Part shown: positions 32,761-41,546 of the stretch, in pieces
Layout of the letters: each line of letters starts with the position of its first letter
Position numbering within the stretch: position 1 is the stretch's first letter
Source of the DNA: Lacibacter cauensis
GTDB lineage: Bacteria > Bacteroidota > Bacteroidia > Chitinophagales > Chitinophagaceae
Length of the DNA stretch: 64,000 nt
Direction of reading: 5' to 3'
Assembly (NCBI RefSeq): GCF_007830055.1
Contig: NZ_VLLE01000004.1
Coordinates: 737,217 to 801,216, forward strand
Notes under the pieces: model-generated
Seen by the model: only the letters and a program-made list of their open reading frames with translations
What the model was told of the DNA's origin: nothing
Databases searched by the model: none
Translations under genes and position numbers: made by a program

Positions 32761-34887
32761 TTACTTTATCACTTCCTTCGGCACTTCTCTTTCTAATAAA
32801 TTCTTGTAAATAAACAGTGCAATTTCGTTTTGCGAATGCAGCTGTTGGTTACCTCCCCAGCCGTGTCGGCCACCGGGGTACAGCATAAACTCAAAATGTT
32901 TTTTCTTCTCCTGTAATTTTTTAATCAGCTGAATGCTGTTCTGCATGTGTACATTGTCATCCATTGTTCCATGATAAATACGCAGTAAACCTTTGTACTG
33001 ATCGATATAAGTATAAACAGAAGATGATTTATAACCTTCCGGATTTTCTTTCGGTGTATCCATAAAACGTTCGGTGTAATGACTGTCGTACAAACTCCAA
33101 TCAGTAACACTGCCACCCGCTAAACCATGTGTAAAATAATCAGCACCATAAGTCAGCGCATAACAAGTCATGTAACCGCCATAGCTGAAACCGCTGATGG
33201 CCACTTTGTTTTTATCTACGCCTGCATTTTCAATGAGCCACTTTACAATCGTAATCCAGTCTTTCATTTCCCAGTAACCCAGGTTGCGGTGCATATAGTT
33301 CACCCCTTCTTTACCAAAGTGGCCGCTTGCACGATGATCCATTGCTACCTGTATCATGCCTTCTTTGGCCCACCATTGCTGCTGCATGTTTAACTGCCAG
33401 CCATCATAAACAGTACCTGCGTTAGGACCACCATAAATGCTGATCATCACCGGGTACTTTTTATTCTTATCGTAATTAGCAGGCCACACAATACGCAAAG
33501 GCAAATCGTATTTACCATCTTCACTCTTTACACGCAGCAATTCTGTTTTAGCCAATGCCGTTGTTGCAAACGCTTCGCCTTTTGCATTACCTAATTCACG
33601 CAACTGTTTTCCTTTCGTATCAACCAATGCCATTACATCGGGCGTAGATACATTGGAATAAGAAGTAACAAAGTAAGTTCCGTTGGGCGATACACGGATA
33701 TTGCGATGTGTAAACTCGCCAAAGGTTAAACGCATTAAACCGGTACCGTCCATTTTTACTTTGTAGAGATCGTAACGGGCACTGTTGTCTTTACGGCAGG
33801 TGAAGTAAACGAGTTTGTTTTTTTCATCCACGAGGTTTACATCCGTAACGGTAAAGCTGCCACTGGTAATAGCGTTGATGCGTTTGCCTGTTATATCGTG
33901 CAGGTACAAATGATTCCATCCTGTTGCATCGCTTTGCAGAATAAACTGCTTACCGTTTTTCAAAAACGTAATGCGGTTTGCATCATCAAGATCAATCCAT
34001 GTTTTTTGTGTTTCATCGTAGATTACTTTTTTGCTGCCATCCGCCAAATTCATTTCATACACTTTCAGATTATCCTGTGTACGAGGCATCCACTGAATCC
34101 ACAAGGCACTGCCATCGGGTTTCCACATCGGCATACCAAAATACTGATCGTCTTTCTGGTTAAAATCGGCCCACACCGTTGAACCTCCATCAGCAGCAAC
34201 AACACCCACTTTTACTTCCGGATTTTTATCGCCTGCTTTGGGGTAACGGGTGCGTTCAATAAAGCCATGCTGTCCTTCTTCGCTGTAAATGGGGAACATC
34301 GGCACTTCACTTTCATCCATGCGCATGTAAGCAATCTTCTTGCTGTCAGGACTCCACCAAAAACTTTTGTAACGGGTGGCACGACCCAGGATTTCTTCAA
34401 AATACACCCAGCTTGCGTAACCGTTTAAGATCACATCAGTACCATCGTTGGTGAGCTGTGTTTCTTTTTTTGTATTGAGGTTGATTGTGTACAGGTTGTT
34501 GTTACGTGTAAACGCCACGTATTGCTTATCGGGCGACAGAACAGGGTTCTTCTCTTCGTCTTTATTGTTGGTGAGACGGGTTTCTTCGTTCGCCATTTTC
34601 AAATACAGATCGTTGCCCTTGTTGATGATTTCGGGAACAACCACTGTAGTTGTCATCACGGAACCTGCATAATCTGTTTCCTTACCTGTTTTCACATCGT
34701 GCAGGTATTGCTTTCCTTCTCTGCGGATGACAAAGCTGTTATCGCCCACCCACTCTACAAATTGCGGTAAAGGTTTGGTTACTTTCTGTGCAGCTCCTTT
34801 GAGCATTTGTTCGGTAGTCAATGCTGTTTGTGCCGATGCGCCAAATGCAGCAGCAATAAACAACAGCAAGAATCCATTTTTTCGCAT
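32761..34887 (-). CDS. Secreted S9 peptidase, dipeptidyl peptidase IV type
   Basis: A 708-residue exported serine peptidase that removes N-terminal X-Pro dipeptides. A signal peptide (MRKNGFLLLFIAAAFGASA) precedes the DPPIV beta-propeller domain (about residues 100-450), then the S9 alpha/beta-hydrolase domain. The nucleophile is S568 in GFSYGGYM, the Asp lies in YHGTMDDNVH and the His in YPGGRHGW. The EE pair (VYFEEILGR) that binds the substrate N terminus in DPP-IV is visible. Single-gene unit with its own terminator. Confidence 0.93.
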   Translation of the reverse strand: MRKNGFLLLFIAAAFGASAQTALTTEQMLKGAAQKVTKPLPQFVEWVGDNSFVIRREGKQYLHDVKTGKETDYAGSVMTTTVVVPEIINKGNDLYLKMANEETRLTNNKDEEKNPVLSPDKQYVAFTRNNNLYTINLNTKKETQLTNDGTDVILNGYASWVYFEEILGRATRYKSFWWSPDSKKIAYMRMDESEVPMFPIYSEEGQHGFIERTRYPKAGDKNPEVKVGVVAADGGSTVWADFNQKDDQYFGMPMWKPDGSALWIQWMPRTQDNLKVYEMNLADGSKKVIYDETQKTWIDLDDANRITFLKNGKQFILQSDATGWNHLYLHDITGKRINAITSGSFTVTDVNLVDEKNKLVYFTCRKDNSARYDLYKVKMDGTGLMRLTFGEFTHRNIRVSPNGTYFVTSYSNVSTPDVMALVDTKGKQLRELGNAKGEAFATTALAKTELLRVKSEDGKYDLPLRIVWPANYDKNKKYPVMISIYGGPNAGTVYDGWQLNMQQQWWAKEGMIQVAMDHRASGHFGKEGVNYMHRNLGYWEMKDWITIVKWLIENAGVDKNKVAISGFSYGGYMTCYALTYGADYFTHGLAGGSVTDWSLYDSHYTERFMDTPKENPEGYKSSSVYTYIDQYKGLLRIYHGTMDDNVHMQNSIQLIKKLQEKKKHFEFMLYPGGRHGWGGNQQLHSQNEIALFIYKNLLEREVPKEVIK

Positions 34888-34956
34888 GCTTGATTTTTTT
34901 AAGGGGATGAAGATAATTTTTTTGTTGAAAGATGCAGTGGCATTTGGATGAATGGA

Positions 34957-34986
34957 ATAAAAAAGCCGCAGCTGTTTTGCTGCGGC
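34957..34986 (-). terminator. Terminator of the porin-like gene
   Basis: A perfect 8-bp stem GCCGCAGC with loop TGTTTT, and an A run upstream (T run on the minus strand). It shares the core CCGCAGCTGTTTT with the two terminators at 35688 and 36390. Confidence 0.8.
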
Positions 34987-35007
34987 CCGAACAGATAGAA
35001 GAATTCT

Positions 35008-35592
35008 TTATTTCTTACCTAAATTGATCTGCACACCAAAGTTGAGATTGAGTGCGCCCTGATCCATCATATCGCTGTACAATCGGTCGTAGGTAAGCTG
35101 TGTAAACAGGCCCACTTTCTTTGAAGGAAACCATGCCAGACCGGCTCCACCACCATAGTTCAAATAATTTAACCGGCCTTTGGTTGTTACTCCGTTGTAA
35201 GTAGTTCGATCGAACTGCCAGTTGTACCCTGTTGAAATGACGGCAAACGGTTTCAGTTGCTTTGTTCCAAAATAATATTTGCTGTAGAGTTGTGGCGCAA
35301 AGGTGATTGAACGGGATTTGTCTAAATTAAACAGATCGTTGAACGGCGCTTTCTGTTTTAGTGTATTAAAACCGGTTTGTATGCCTGCACCTATTTCCCA
35401 ATTGTTCTTTACAAAGTAGCCCACGTTTGCGCCTACATTTAATTTAAACCGGTTAAAGGCATCAGTGCTTTGAAACTGTCCACCGCTATTGCTTCCAAAT
35501 AAACCATTGATGTTGATTGTTCCCTGTTCGGTTTGTGCAGTTGCAGCAAAGGTGCTCAGCAGCATAGCAGTAGCTAAGTAAAATGTTTTCAT
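35008..35592 (-). CDS. Outer-membrane beta-barrel protein
   Basis: A 194-residue exported protein with signal peptide MKTFYLATAMLLSTFAATA and a mature part of alternating amphipathic strands (for example LNVGANVGYFVKNNWEIGAGIQ, FAPQLYSKYYFGTK, VGLFTQLTYDRLYSD), ending in FGVQINLG-KK. This is the pattern of 8-stranded OmpX/OmpW-like barrels of Bacteroidota. No ligand can be inferred. It is transcribed alone between two CCGCAG-type terminators. Confidence 0.82.
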   Translation of the reverse strand: MKTFYLATAMLLSTFAATAQTEQGTININGLFGSNSGGQFQSTDAFNRFKLNVGANVGYFVKNNWEIGAGIQTGFNTLKQKAPFNDLFNLDKSRSITFAPQLYSKYYFGTKQLKPFAVISTGYNWQFDRTTYNGVTTKGRLNYLNYGGGAGLAWFPSKKVGLFTQLTYDRLYSDMMDQGALNLNFGVQINLGKK

Positions 35593-35687
35593 GTGTTATA
35601 AATTTTGAGCAAAGAAACAGGCAGCACCTGTTATAAAAAACAAAAGAAACAGATGCTGTTTTATTTTAACATAACTGTAAGTGCAAG

Positions 35688-35717
35688 AAAAAACCGCAGC
35701 TGTTTTCAACTGCGGTT
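35688..35717 (-). terminator. Terminator downstream of hepT, copy 1 of a 30-bp repeat
   Basis: The 30 bp are identical to 36390-36419. Stem ACCGCAG/CTGCGGT with an A-rich 5' side. Its last base is the first base of the hepT stop codon on the other strand. Confidence 0.8.
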
Positions 35718-36064
35718 TACTTTCTTTCTGCATCAAGAAACATTTTTATCAACTCAATATTTCGTGGTAAATGATTTTGTACAACATCCCACACAATCTC
35801 AACTTCTACTCCAAAATAATCGTGGATCAATACATCTCTGAACTGCGCCATTCTTCTCCATTCAACGGCTGCATTTATTTGTTTTGTTGAAGTACTGATG
35901 AGTTTCGATGCTTCGCCGATAATTTCCAGATTACGAACAACTGCATCAATCATCATGTCGTTTTTTACAAACTCAGCAAAAACAATATTTTTCGTGTAAG
36001 CCGCAATCTTATCGCCCGATTGCAAAATGTCGATGAGAAGTAATTTGTCTTCCCGTTTAGGCAT
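35717..36064 (-). CDS. HepT-like HEPN toxin (DUF86)
   Basis: A 115-residue all-helical HEPN protein of the HepT/DUF86 group. The RNase motif R-x4-6-H is present as RDVLIHDY, which also gives the RX4HXY form whose Tyr is polyadenylylated by the partner MntA in characterised HepT/MntA systems. The start overlaps the end of the MntA-like gene by 8 bp, so the pair is co-translated. Expected role: RNase toxin held inactive by MntA. No truncation or missing key residue is seen. Confidence 0.88.
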   Translation of the reverse strand: MPKREDKLLLIDILQSGDKIAAYTKNIVFAEFVKNDMMIDAVVRNLEIIGEASKLISTSTKQINAAVEWRRMAQFRDVLIHDYFGVEVEIVWDVVQNHLPRNIELIKMFLDAERK

Positions 36065-36347
36065 AAATCAGTTCGTCTTTTATTGCCTGAAAATACAAAG
36101 GCTTGATTGCTTTACGGGTAACCACCTGTACAGATACTGTGGCGAAAGTTTGTTGAAGTAAATCGTAGGTTTCAAATAGAGCAGCGGCAGAAGAATGTTT
36201 AAAATCAAGAAGCAGATCAAGATCACTTTCAGGCTTTGCTTCATTACGGCTGTAGGAGCCAAACAATGCAAGCTCCGTAAGTCCATACTTTTCTGCAAGT
36301 ACCGGCTTAATTGCTTTTAGTTGTTGTATGATCTGCTCTTTGGTCAC
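36057..36347 (-). CDS. MntA-like minimal nucleotidyltransferase (antitoxin)
   Basis: A 96-residue MNT protein. The catalytic motif GS-x10-DxD is intact as GSYSRNEAKPESDLDLLL. In characterised pairs this type transfers AMP to the Tyr of the HEPN partner's RX4HXY motif and so neutralises it. It precedes the HepT-like gene with an 8-bp overlap. The two genes lie between two identical terminators, separating them from lysS upstream and the porin gene downstream. Confidence 0.88.
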   Translation of the reverse strand: MTKEQIIQQLKAIKPVLAEKYGLTELALFGSYSRNEAKPESDLDLLLDFKHSSAAALFETYDLLQQTFATVSVQVVTRKAIKPLYFQAIKDELIYA

Positions 36348-36389
36348 GCTGAATAAAAGTACAACTAATTTTTTTGAATGATAAGTAAC

Positions 36390-36419
36390 AAAAAACCGCA
36401 GCTGTTTTCAACTGCGGTT
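36390..36419 (-). terminator. Terminator of lysS, copy 2 of a 30-bp repeat
   Basis: Identical to 35688-35717 over 30 bp. It lies 53 bp after the lysS stop and 43 bp before the MntA start. Confidence 0.8.
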
Positions 36420-36472
36420 CATTTATTTTAATGTAGCTCACAACTATAAACTACAAACCATAAACTTTAAAC

Positions 36473-37993
36473 TTACTCAACTGTTTTCTCGGGACGCATC
36501 ATCGGAAACAACAGCACATCTTGTATGCTTGGTTGATTGGTCATCAACATCACCAAACGATCGATACCAATGCCAATACCACTTGTTGGCGGCATACCGT
36601 ATTCCAATGCACGGAGGAAATCATAATCAATAAACATCGCTTCATCATCGCCACGTTCTTTCAGCTTCACCTGATCTTCAAAACGCTCACGCTGATCGAT
36701 CGGATCGTTCAACTCGCTGTATGCATTGGCAACTTCCTTCCCATTCACCATTAACTCAAAGCGCTCTACCAATCCTTCTTTGCTGCGGTGCTTCTTGGTA
36801 AGCGGACTCATTTCAATCGGATAGTCAATGATAAATGTTGGCTGTATACATTTTGCTTCGCTTGTTTCGCCAAATAATTCATCAATCAGTTTGCCTTTAC
36901 CCATCGATGCATCTACATGGATGTTGAGTTGTTTGCACACACTGCGTAATCCTTCTTCATCCAAACCGCTTACATCAATACCGGTATTTTCTTTAATGGC
37001 TTCGAAAATAGACAAGCGTTTGAACGGCGCTTTAAAGCTGATGGTTTTATCGCCCACCTGTACATCGGTTGTACCATGCAGCGCAATAGCAATACGCTCC
37101 AGCAGATTTTCTGTAACATTCATCATCCAGAAATAATCTTTGTACGCCGTGTACCATTCCAATACGGTAAACTCAGGGTTGTGTGTGCGATCCATACCCT
37201 CGTTACGGAAGTTGCGGCTGAACTCATACACCCAATCGAACCCACCAACGATCAAACGTTTTAAATACAACTCGTTTGCAATACGCATGTACATCGGTAC
37301 ATCCAAGGCGTTGTGATGCGTGGTGAACGGACGGGCAGCAGCGCCACCGGGGATGGTTTGCAGTACCGGCGTATCTACTTCCAATGCACCATGCTCATTC
37401 AAGTATTCACGAATGGTATTGATAAGGATGGTACGTTTAACAAACACATCTTTCACCTGTGGGTTAATGATGAGATCGGCATAACGCTGACGGTATTTGA
37501 ATTCCGGATCGGTCACTGCATCGAAGGTTTGTCCTTCTGCTTCCTTCACCACCGGTAATGGCTTTAATGACTTGGTAAGAACGGTGAGTTCTTTTACGTG
37601 TAAACTTGTTTCACCTGTTTTGGTGGTGAACACATAGCCCTTCACACCAATAATGTCGCCAATGTCTAATAACTTTTTAAACACCACATCATACAAGGTC
37701 TTGTCTTCGCCGGGACAAATATCATCTCTACGCACATATACCTGCAAACGGCCATGGCTATCCTGCAACACGGCAAAGCAGGCTTTACCCATATCACGCA
37801 CACTCATAATACGGCCGGCAATACAAACATCTTTGTACTCGTCTTTGGTTTCTTCGTTAAACCCTGCCTTTACAGCAGTTGAATAATGGGTAACAGGGTA
37901 CAACGGTGCGGGGTATGCATCGATGCCCAGTTTGTTTAACTCAGCTAATTTCTCTCTACGGATAAGTTCCTGTTCGCTCAAATGTGTACTCAT
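36473..37993 (-). CDS. lysS: Lysyl-tRNA synthetase, class II
   Basis: A 506-residue class II aminoacyl-tRNA synthetase that charges tRNA-Lys. An N-terminal OB-fold anticodon-binding domain (about residues 60-165, VCIAGRIMSVRDMGKACFAVLQD) is followed by the class II catalytic core with motif 2 (FRNEGMDRTHNPEFTVLEWY) and motif 3 (GIGIGIDRLVMLMTN). Length is normal. A minus-strand -7 element TAATTTTG is at 38047-38054, about 55 bp upstream. Confidence 0.97.
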   Translation of the reverse strand: MSTHLSEQELIRREKLAELNKLGIDAYPAPLYPVTHYSTAVKAGFNEETKDEYKDVCIAGRIMSVRDMGKACFAVLQDSHGRLQVYVRRDDICPGEDKTLYDVVFKKLLDIGDIIGVKGYVFTTKTGETSLHVKELTVLTKSLKPLPVVKEAEGQTFDAVTDPEFKYRQRYADLIINPQVKDVFVKRTILINTIREYLNEHGALEVDTPVLQTIPGGAAARPFTTHHNALDVPMYMRIANELYLKRLIVGGFDWVYEFSRNFRNEGMDRTHNPEFTVLEWYTAYKDYFWMMNVTENLLERIAIALHGTTDVQVGDKTISFKAPFKRLSIFEAIKENTGIDVSGLDEEGLRSVCKQLNIHVDASMGKGKLIDELFGETSEAKCIQPTFIIDYPIEMSPLTKKHRSKEGLVERFELMVNGKEVANAYSELNDPIDQRERFEDQVKLKERGDDEAMFIDYDFLRALEYGMPPTSGIGIGIDRLVMLMTNQPSIQDVLLFPMMRPEKTVE

Positions 37994-38046
37994 AACATGG
38001 GGTTGATGTGAAGCCGCTGCATGTTTGGCTTCGTTTTAACAGCCCG

Positions 38047-38054
38047 CAAAATTA
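38047..38054 (-). promoter_or_regulatory. lysS promoter (TAATTTTG)
   Basis: Exact TAnnTTTG on the minus strand, 53 bp before the lysS start, in the divergent region shared with the DUF4197 gene. Confidence 0.5.
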
Positions 38055-38148
38055 CCGTAAGAACAGCAAACGGGCAAAGCAAGTATCTTCGGCACAGAAT
38101 ATGCAACGTTTCGCTTGTCAAATCCGTTTAACTGTAAAATAAATATCA

Positions 38149-38856
38149 ATGAAGCGTTTTCTACTGTTACTGACCGTTCCCCTGTTATTGACCTCTTGCG
38201 AAGTATTAAGCCAGCTGCCTACCATACCGGGTTCAACAGGCGTTACCGAAGCCGAAGCCGGGCAGGGTATTAAAGATGCCTTGGGCCAAGGCCTTACCCG
38301 TGCCGTAAGCAACCTCAACAAGACGGATGCCTTTTTCGGCAGCCAGTTGTACAAAATATTGTTACCCCCCGAAGTGCAGAAAGTGGAGCGTACGCTGCGG
38401 ACCATCGGGCTGGGACCAACCGTAGACAAAGCCATTCTGCAGATTAACCGTGGTGCAGAAGATGCGGTGGGCTACGCCACACCCATTTTTGTAAATGCCA
38501 TTAAGCAGATGACCATTACCGATGCGATCAATATCATTAAAGGACCGAAGGATGGCGCTACCAATTACTTCAAACAAAAAACAACGGAGCAATTGATTGC
38601 TGCATTTTCGCCTGCGGTTAAAAATTCGCTGGACAAAGTGGAAGCCACCAAATATTACGGCGACCTGGTAAATGGTTACAACAGACTGCCCACTACCCGT
38701 AACAAGCTCAATCCCGATTTGACAGCGTATGTTGTAGGCAAAGCTGTGGATGCGTTGTTCGATCAGATTGCAAAAGAAGAATTAGAGATTCGTGAAAACC
38801 CGGTGAAGCGTACCACAGAAATTATGAAGAAAGTGTTTGGTGCTGTATGGAACTAA
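38149..38856 (+). CDS. DUF4197 lipoprotein
   Basis: A 235-residue protein with a lipoprotein signal (MKRFLLLLTVPLLLTSC) and a DUF4197 domain covering most of the mature part (GIKDALGQGLTRAV, YKILLPPEVQKVERTLR, GATNYFKQKTTEQL, GKAVDALFDQIAKEE). The family is widespread in Gram-negative bacteria and has no known function; the location is probably the periplasmic face of a membrane. It is divergent from lysS and followed by its own terminator, so it forms a single-gene unit. Confidence 0.88.
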   Translation: MKRFLLLLTVPLLLTSCEVLSQLPTIPGSTGVTEAEAGQGIKDALGQGLTRAVSNLNKTDAFFGSQLYKILLPPEVQKVERTLRTIGLGPTVDKAILQINRGAEDAVGYATPIFVNAIKQMTITDAINIIKGPKDGATNYFKQKTTEQLIAAFSPAVKNSLDKVEATKYYGDLVNGYNRLPTTRNKLNPDLTAYVVGKAVDALFDQIAKEELEIRENPVKRTTEIMKKVFGAVWN

Positions 38857-38888
38857 GAGTTTAAAAAAGTGAAAAAAGATAAAGAGGG

Positions 38889-38917
38889 GGGTTGCAGCTG
38901 ATGCAGCCCTTTTTTTG
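38889..38917 (+). terminator. Terminator after DUF4197
   Basis: A stem of GGG-T-TGCA against TGCA-G-CCC with one mismatch, followed by seven T. Confidence 0.75.
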
Positions 38918-39262
38918 TCTCACACAGATTACACGAATTAACACAGATTAACTCATATTTTTTATCCGTGTTTATCTGCGAAATCTGTGAGCAACCTATT
39001 GTGAGCAAAGCGAACAATCAAATCTGTGTTGATCCTTCTAATCTGCTTCATCAGTGATTCTATCTATTGTGAGTGAAGCGAATAATCCAACATCCCAATA
39101 CCCAATTACTAATTCCTCTCTACTTCTTTTCTGTGTTCTCTTCACCTCCAGTTCTCTGTGTTAATCATTGTAAGCGAAGCGAACAATCCAACATCATAAA
39201 TCCTACATCCTCAATCAGACATCAGTCTTCTCTTTTACTCCTTCCCTCATTCAATCTCTTAG
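38918..39262. repeat. Composite dispersed repeat, copy A
   Basis: Inverted arms of the CACAGATT type (38920-38950 against 38960-38990) are followed by three ATTGTRAGCRAAGCGAACAAT units (about 39000, 39067 and 39168) and the pyrimidine-rich end with CTCTTAG at 39257-39263. It fills the gap between DUF4197 and the sterol desaturase gene, and its right end overlaps the last codons of the latter. No gene is seen in it. Confidence 0.65.
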
Positions 39263-40018
39263 CCTGCCTTTCACCTCATCATACTTTGCCTCATAATCTT
39301 CCCGCATGGTACCCATCAACCGATCCCAGAATAAAAAGTACAAACCATAGTTACCGGTGAAGTATTGGTGATGTTGATTGTGTGTAACCGAAGTGTTGAT
39401 CCAACGGCCAATCCAGGTACGTTGAAAATTTTTCGGAAATAATTCCCAACCCAAATGACCATACACATTGTACAACATCTGGAACAAAAAGAAAAAGAAC
39501 AGGTGTGCTTTGGTAACAGGAATGGTATAGATGAGCACAACTAATATTCCAACTTCTAAAATTGCCTCCAACGGATGAAATGCAAAAGCTGCCCAGGGCG
39601 ATGGGTTGGTACTTTTGTGATGAATAAGATGAAAAATGCGGAACAGTTTGGGATGATGCATCAGGCGATGAATCCAGTAAAAATAAGTATCGTGTATGAG
39701 CAACATCAAAGGAAATGCCAACCAGAAATACAATTGCCCGTGCAGGTTGATGTCTTTGTAAAACGTAGTTGTTTTTCGCATGGCTTCATGACCCAGAAAA
39801 AACCAGGGAATAAAAGCAAACAGAAACATCGTGCAGAGCGAAAAGAAAATTTCCCGTTGATAATCTTTGCCCGAAGGAAACCGCAGCTGAATTTTTTTAA
39901 ATGAAATTCTCTTGCGCAGCAAAACATACCAAACAAAAAAAGCCAGTCCGGCAACAAGTAAATACCGGATACCGATCACCAGAAAATAACTGATCCATGT
40001 ACCATTGGGGTGAAGCAT
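39251..40018 (-). CDS. Sterol desaturase / fatty acid hydroxylase family protein
   Basis: A 255-residue membrane di-iron enzyme. The eight-His signature is present in three blocks: HDTYFYWIHRLMHH, FHLIHHKSTNP and THNQHHQYF. About four to five membrane helices surround them. Family members hydroxylate or desaturate sterols, fatty acids or carotenoids; in Bacteroidota the usual targets are unknown lipids. The last residues (GRLRD) are encoded by the edge of the dispersed repeat at 39251-39262, so the C terminus may have been altered by repeat insertion. Confidence 0.88.
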   Translation of the reverse strand: MLHPNGTWISYFLVIGIRYLLVAGLAFFVWYVLLRKRISFKKIQLRFPSGKDYQREIFFSLCTMFLFAFIPWFFLGHEAMRKTTTFYKDINLHGQLYFWLAFPLMLLIHDTYFYWIHRLMHHPKLFRIFHLIHHKSTNPSPWAAFAFHPLEAILEVGILVVLIYTIPVTKAHLFFFFLFQMLYNVYGHLGWELFPKNFQRTWIGRWINTSVTHNQHHQYFTGNYGLYFLFWDRLMGTMREDYEAKYDEVKGRLRD

Positions 40019-40079
40019 ACGCTAAATTAATCTGTTGTTGTTAATACAGCACAACAGCAGAAAAAGTTCAGCAGATTTA

Positions 40080-40547
40080 CTACAGGTCTATTGTAAATCG
40101 TACAGATGGTACAACCGATCTTGTAACTCCGTTTAATTGCAGCCGCTGCACAGGTTGGGCTGTCATCGATAGGGCCACTTTTTTATTTTTTGCCGACTGA
40201 TTGAACAAGACAATACTGGTAACAATCGCACCCGTGCCCAGTAGTAACAATGCAACACCTGCATTGGTTATATTTCGGGCCCTGTTGTCGGGTTGCTCGC
40301 CCGAAATACCGGAGCCAATCGTTTCAACAAAAAAAATGGTGCCGCCACCAATAACCATCAATCCGCCAAACGTAGCGGTGAGAATACCGCCGGTTAAACT
40401 AACAATGGCACCTGTACGCTGGCGTTTACTCTTCAGTAAATAATCTTCTTTTGTTAAGGAAGGAATGGTGTCGGTAGAAATGGATGCAGATGCATTTGTT
40501 GCCTGTACAAAAAAGAATACAAACAACAAGTAAACAATCTTTTTCAT
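40080..40547 (-). CDS. Small exported membrane protein of unknown function
   Basis: A 155-residue protein with a signal peptide (MKKIVYLLFVFFFVQATNA), a short linker, and two further membrane helices (about residues 48-75 and 90-112) joined by a polar loop. The C-terminal 40 residues are beta-like (VALSMTAQPVQRLQL, VVPSVRFTIDL). No family is recognised. It lies between the sterol desaturase and flavin reductase genes on the same strand, with gaps of 61 and 83 bp. Confidence 0.7.
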   Translation of the reverse strand: MKKIVYLLFVFFFVQATNASASISTDTIPSLTKEDYLLKSKRQRTGAIVSLTGGILTATFGGLMVIGGGTIFFVETIGSGISGEQPDNRARNITNAGVALLLLGTGAIVTSIVLFNQSAKNKKVALSMTAQPVQRLQLNGVTRSVVPSVRFTIDL

Positions 40548-40630
40548 AACAAGGGTTTTACTGTGGACAAATCCAGTTCACTTCCTGTAATGAACCGGCA
40601 CCTATAAGTTACGAAAAGAAAGCTGCTTTA

Positions 40631-41515
40631 TCAACTATCAGCCAGTAATACCTGCCAGGCTTCTGTTACGTTTCCTGCATCGAGTAATTCTTTCGCATAC
40701 TTGTGCAACTCCTTATCCATCTCATCGGGGTTGATGGAGAAATACTGGATGATGTTTTTCAACCGCTCATCTTCGAACGTTGCATCAACCGTTGGGTATT
40801 CGTGCACATTTGCTAACTGACCAAGATTGTTGCCGGTAAGAACCGAACTGTTGCGGATGGTTTCGGGCAGGGCATCGATGCCAATGCCGAGCTGGGTGTT
40901 GGGTTTGGCTACATGAAACAGGCTTTGCTCATCCACCTTGCAATACCAATCGCCGCCGAGGCGTGCAATCAGCTGCAGTTTACGTTGATCGATCATGGTG
41001 CCTTCTGCATTGAGAATACTGTCATCTACATGCATGCGCAGCACTTCGCAAATCACCAGGTTACCGGCACCACCTTCGCTGCCCAGCGGTTTTACTTCAA
41101 CCACCTTGCATTCCATTTTCACTTTGCTTTCTTTCACCATCGGTGGTTGTACCAGCGTAGCGGCTTCCTGTGTAAAGCCGGCTTTGATGAATTCGTTGGT
41201 GCCTTTTGGAAATTCGCAACTGCTGAGACTTACCTGCTGCACCATATCATAGTCCACAATATTGATCACTACTTCCGGCACTTCCAATACATTTTCCAAT
41301 GTATGCTTGGTAGAATTATCTCTCACTCTGCGTGCAGGCGAAAACACCACGATCGGCGGATTGGAAGAAAACAAATTGAAGAAACTGAACGGACTGAGGT
41401 TGACATTTCCTTCCTTATCGATTGTTGATGCAAAACAAACAGGACGAGGTGCAACAGCGTGTTGCAGCCATTGTTGTTTTTGCATGGGGTTCAATTGTTG
41501 TAAGTCGATAATCAT
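40631..41515 (-). CDS. Flavin reductase family protein (FMN-binding split barrel)
   Basis: A 294-residue protein with the flavoredoxin-like split-barrel fold. The N-terminal pattern is RPVCFASTIDKEGNVNLSPFSFFNLFSSNPPIVVFSPARR, and a C-terminal extension of about 100 helical residues follows. Such proteins reduce or bind FMN, sometimes as partners of monooxygenases. The gene lies downstream of the FAH hydrolase gene, but a GxxExxY gene bracketed by inverted repeats separates them; the left repeat ends 3 bp before this gene's start codon. The two were probably one operon acting on an aromatic or beta-keto substrate. Confidence 0.88.
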   Translation of the reverse strand: MIIDLQQLNPMQKQQWLQHAVAPRPVCFASTIDKEGNVNLSPFSFFNLFSSNPPIVVFSPARRVRDNSTKHTLENVLEVPEVVINIVDYDMVQQVSLSSCEFPKGTNEFIKAGFTQEAATLVQPPMVKESKVKMECKVVEVKPLGSEGGAGNLVICEVLRMHVDDSILNAEGTMIDQRKLQLIARLGGDWYCKVDEQSLFHVAKPNTQLGIGIDALPETIRNSSVLTGNNLGQLANVHEYPTVDATFEDERLKNIIQYFSINPDEMDKELHKYAKELLDAGNVTEAWQVLLADS

Positions 41516-41518
41516 TTT

Positions 41519-41544
41519 AACCGCAAAAGCGCAGAGGCGCTAAG
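41519..41544 (+). repeat. Left inverted repeat of the GxxExxY cassette
   Basis: AACCGCAAAAGCGCAGAGG and following bases. It matches the reverse complement of 41936-41961 at 19 of 26 positions. It lies between the flavin reductase start codon (41515) and the GxxExxY stop codon (41547), with 2-3 bp on each side. Confidence 0.65.
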
Positions 41545-41546
41545 TT

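Noticed and set aside
38918..39262. Possible CRISPR-like array
   Set aside because: Repeat units differ in length and spacing, occur in both orientations, and recur elsewhere as a composite element; no cas gene is near.
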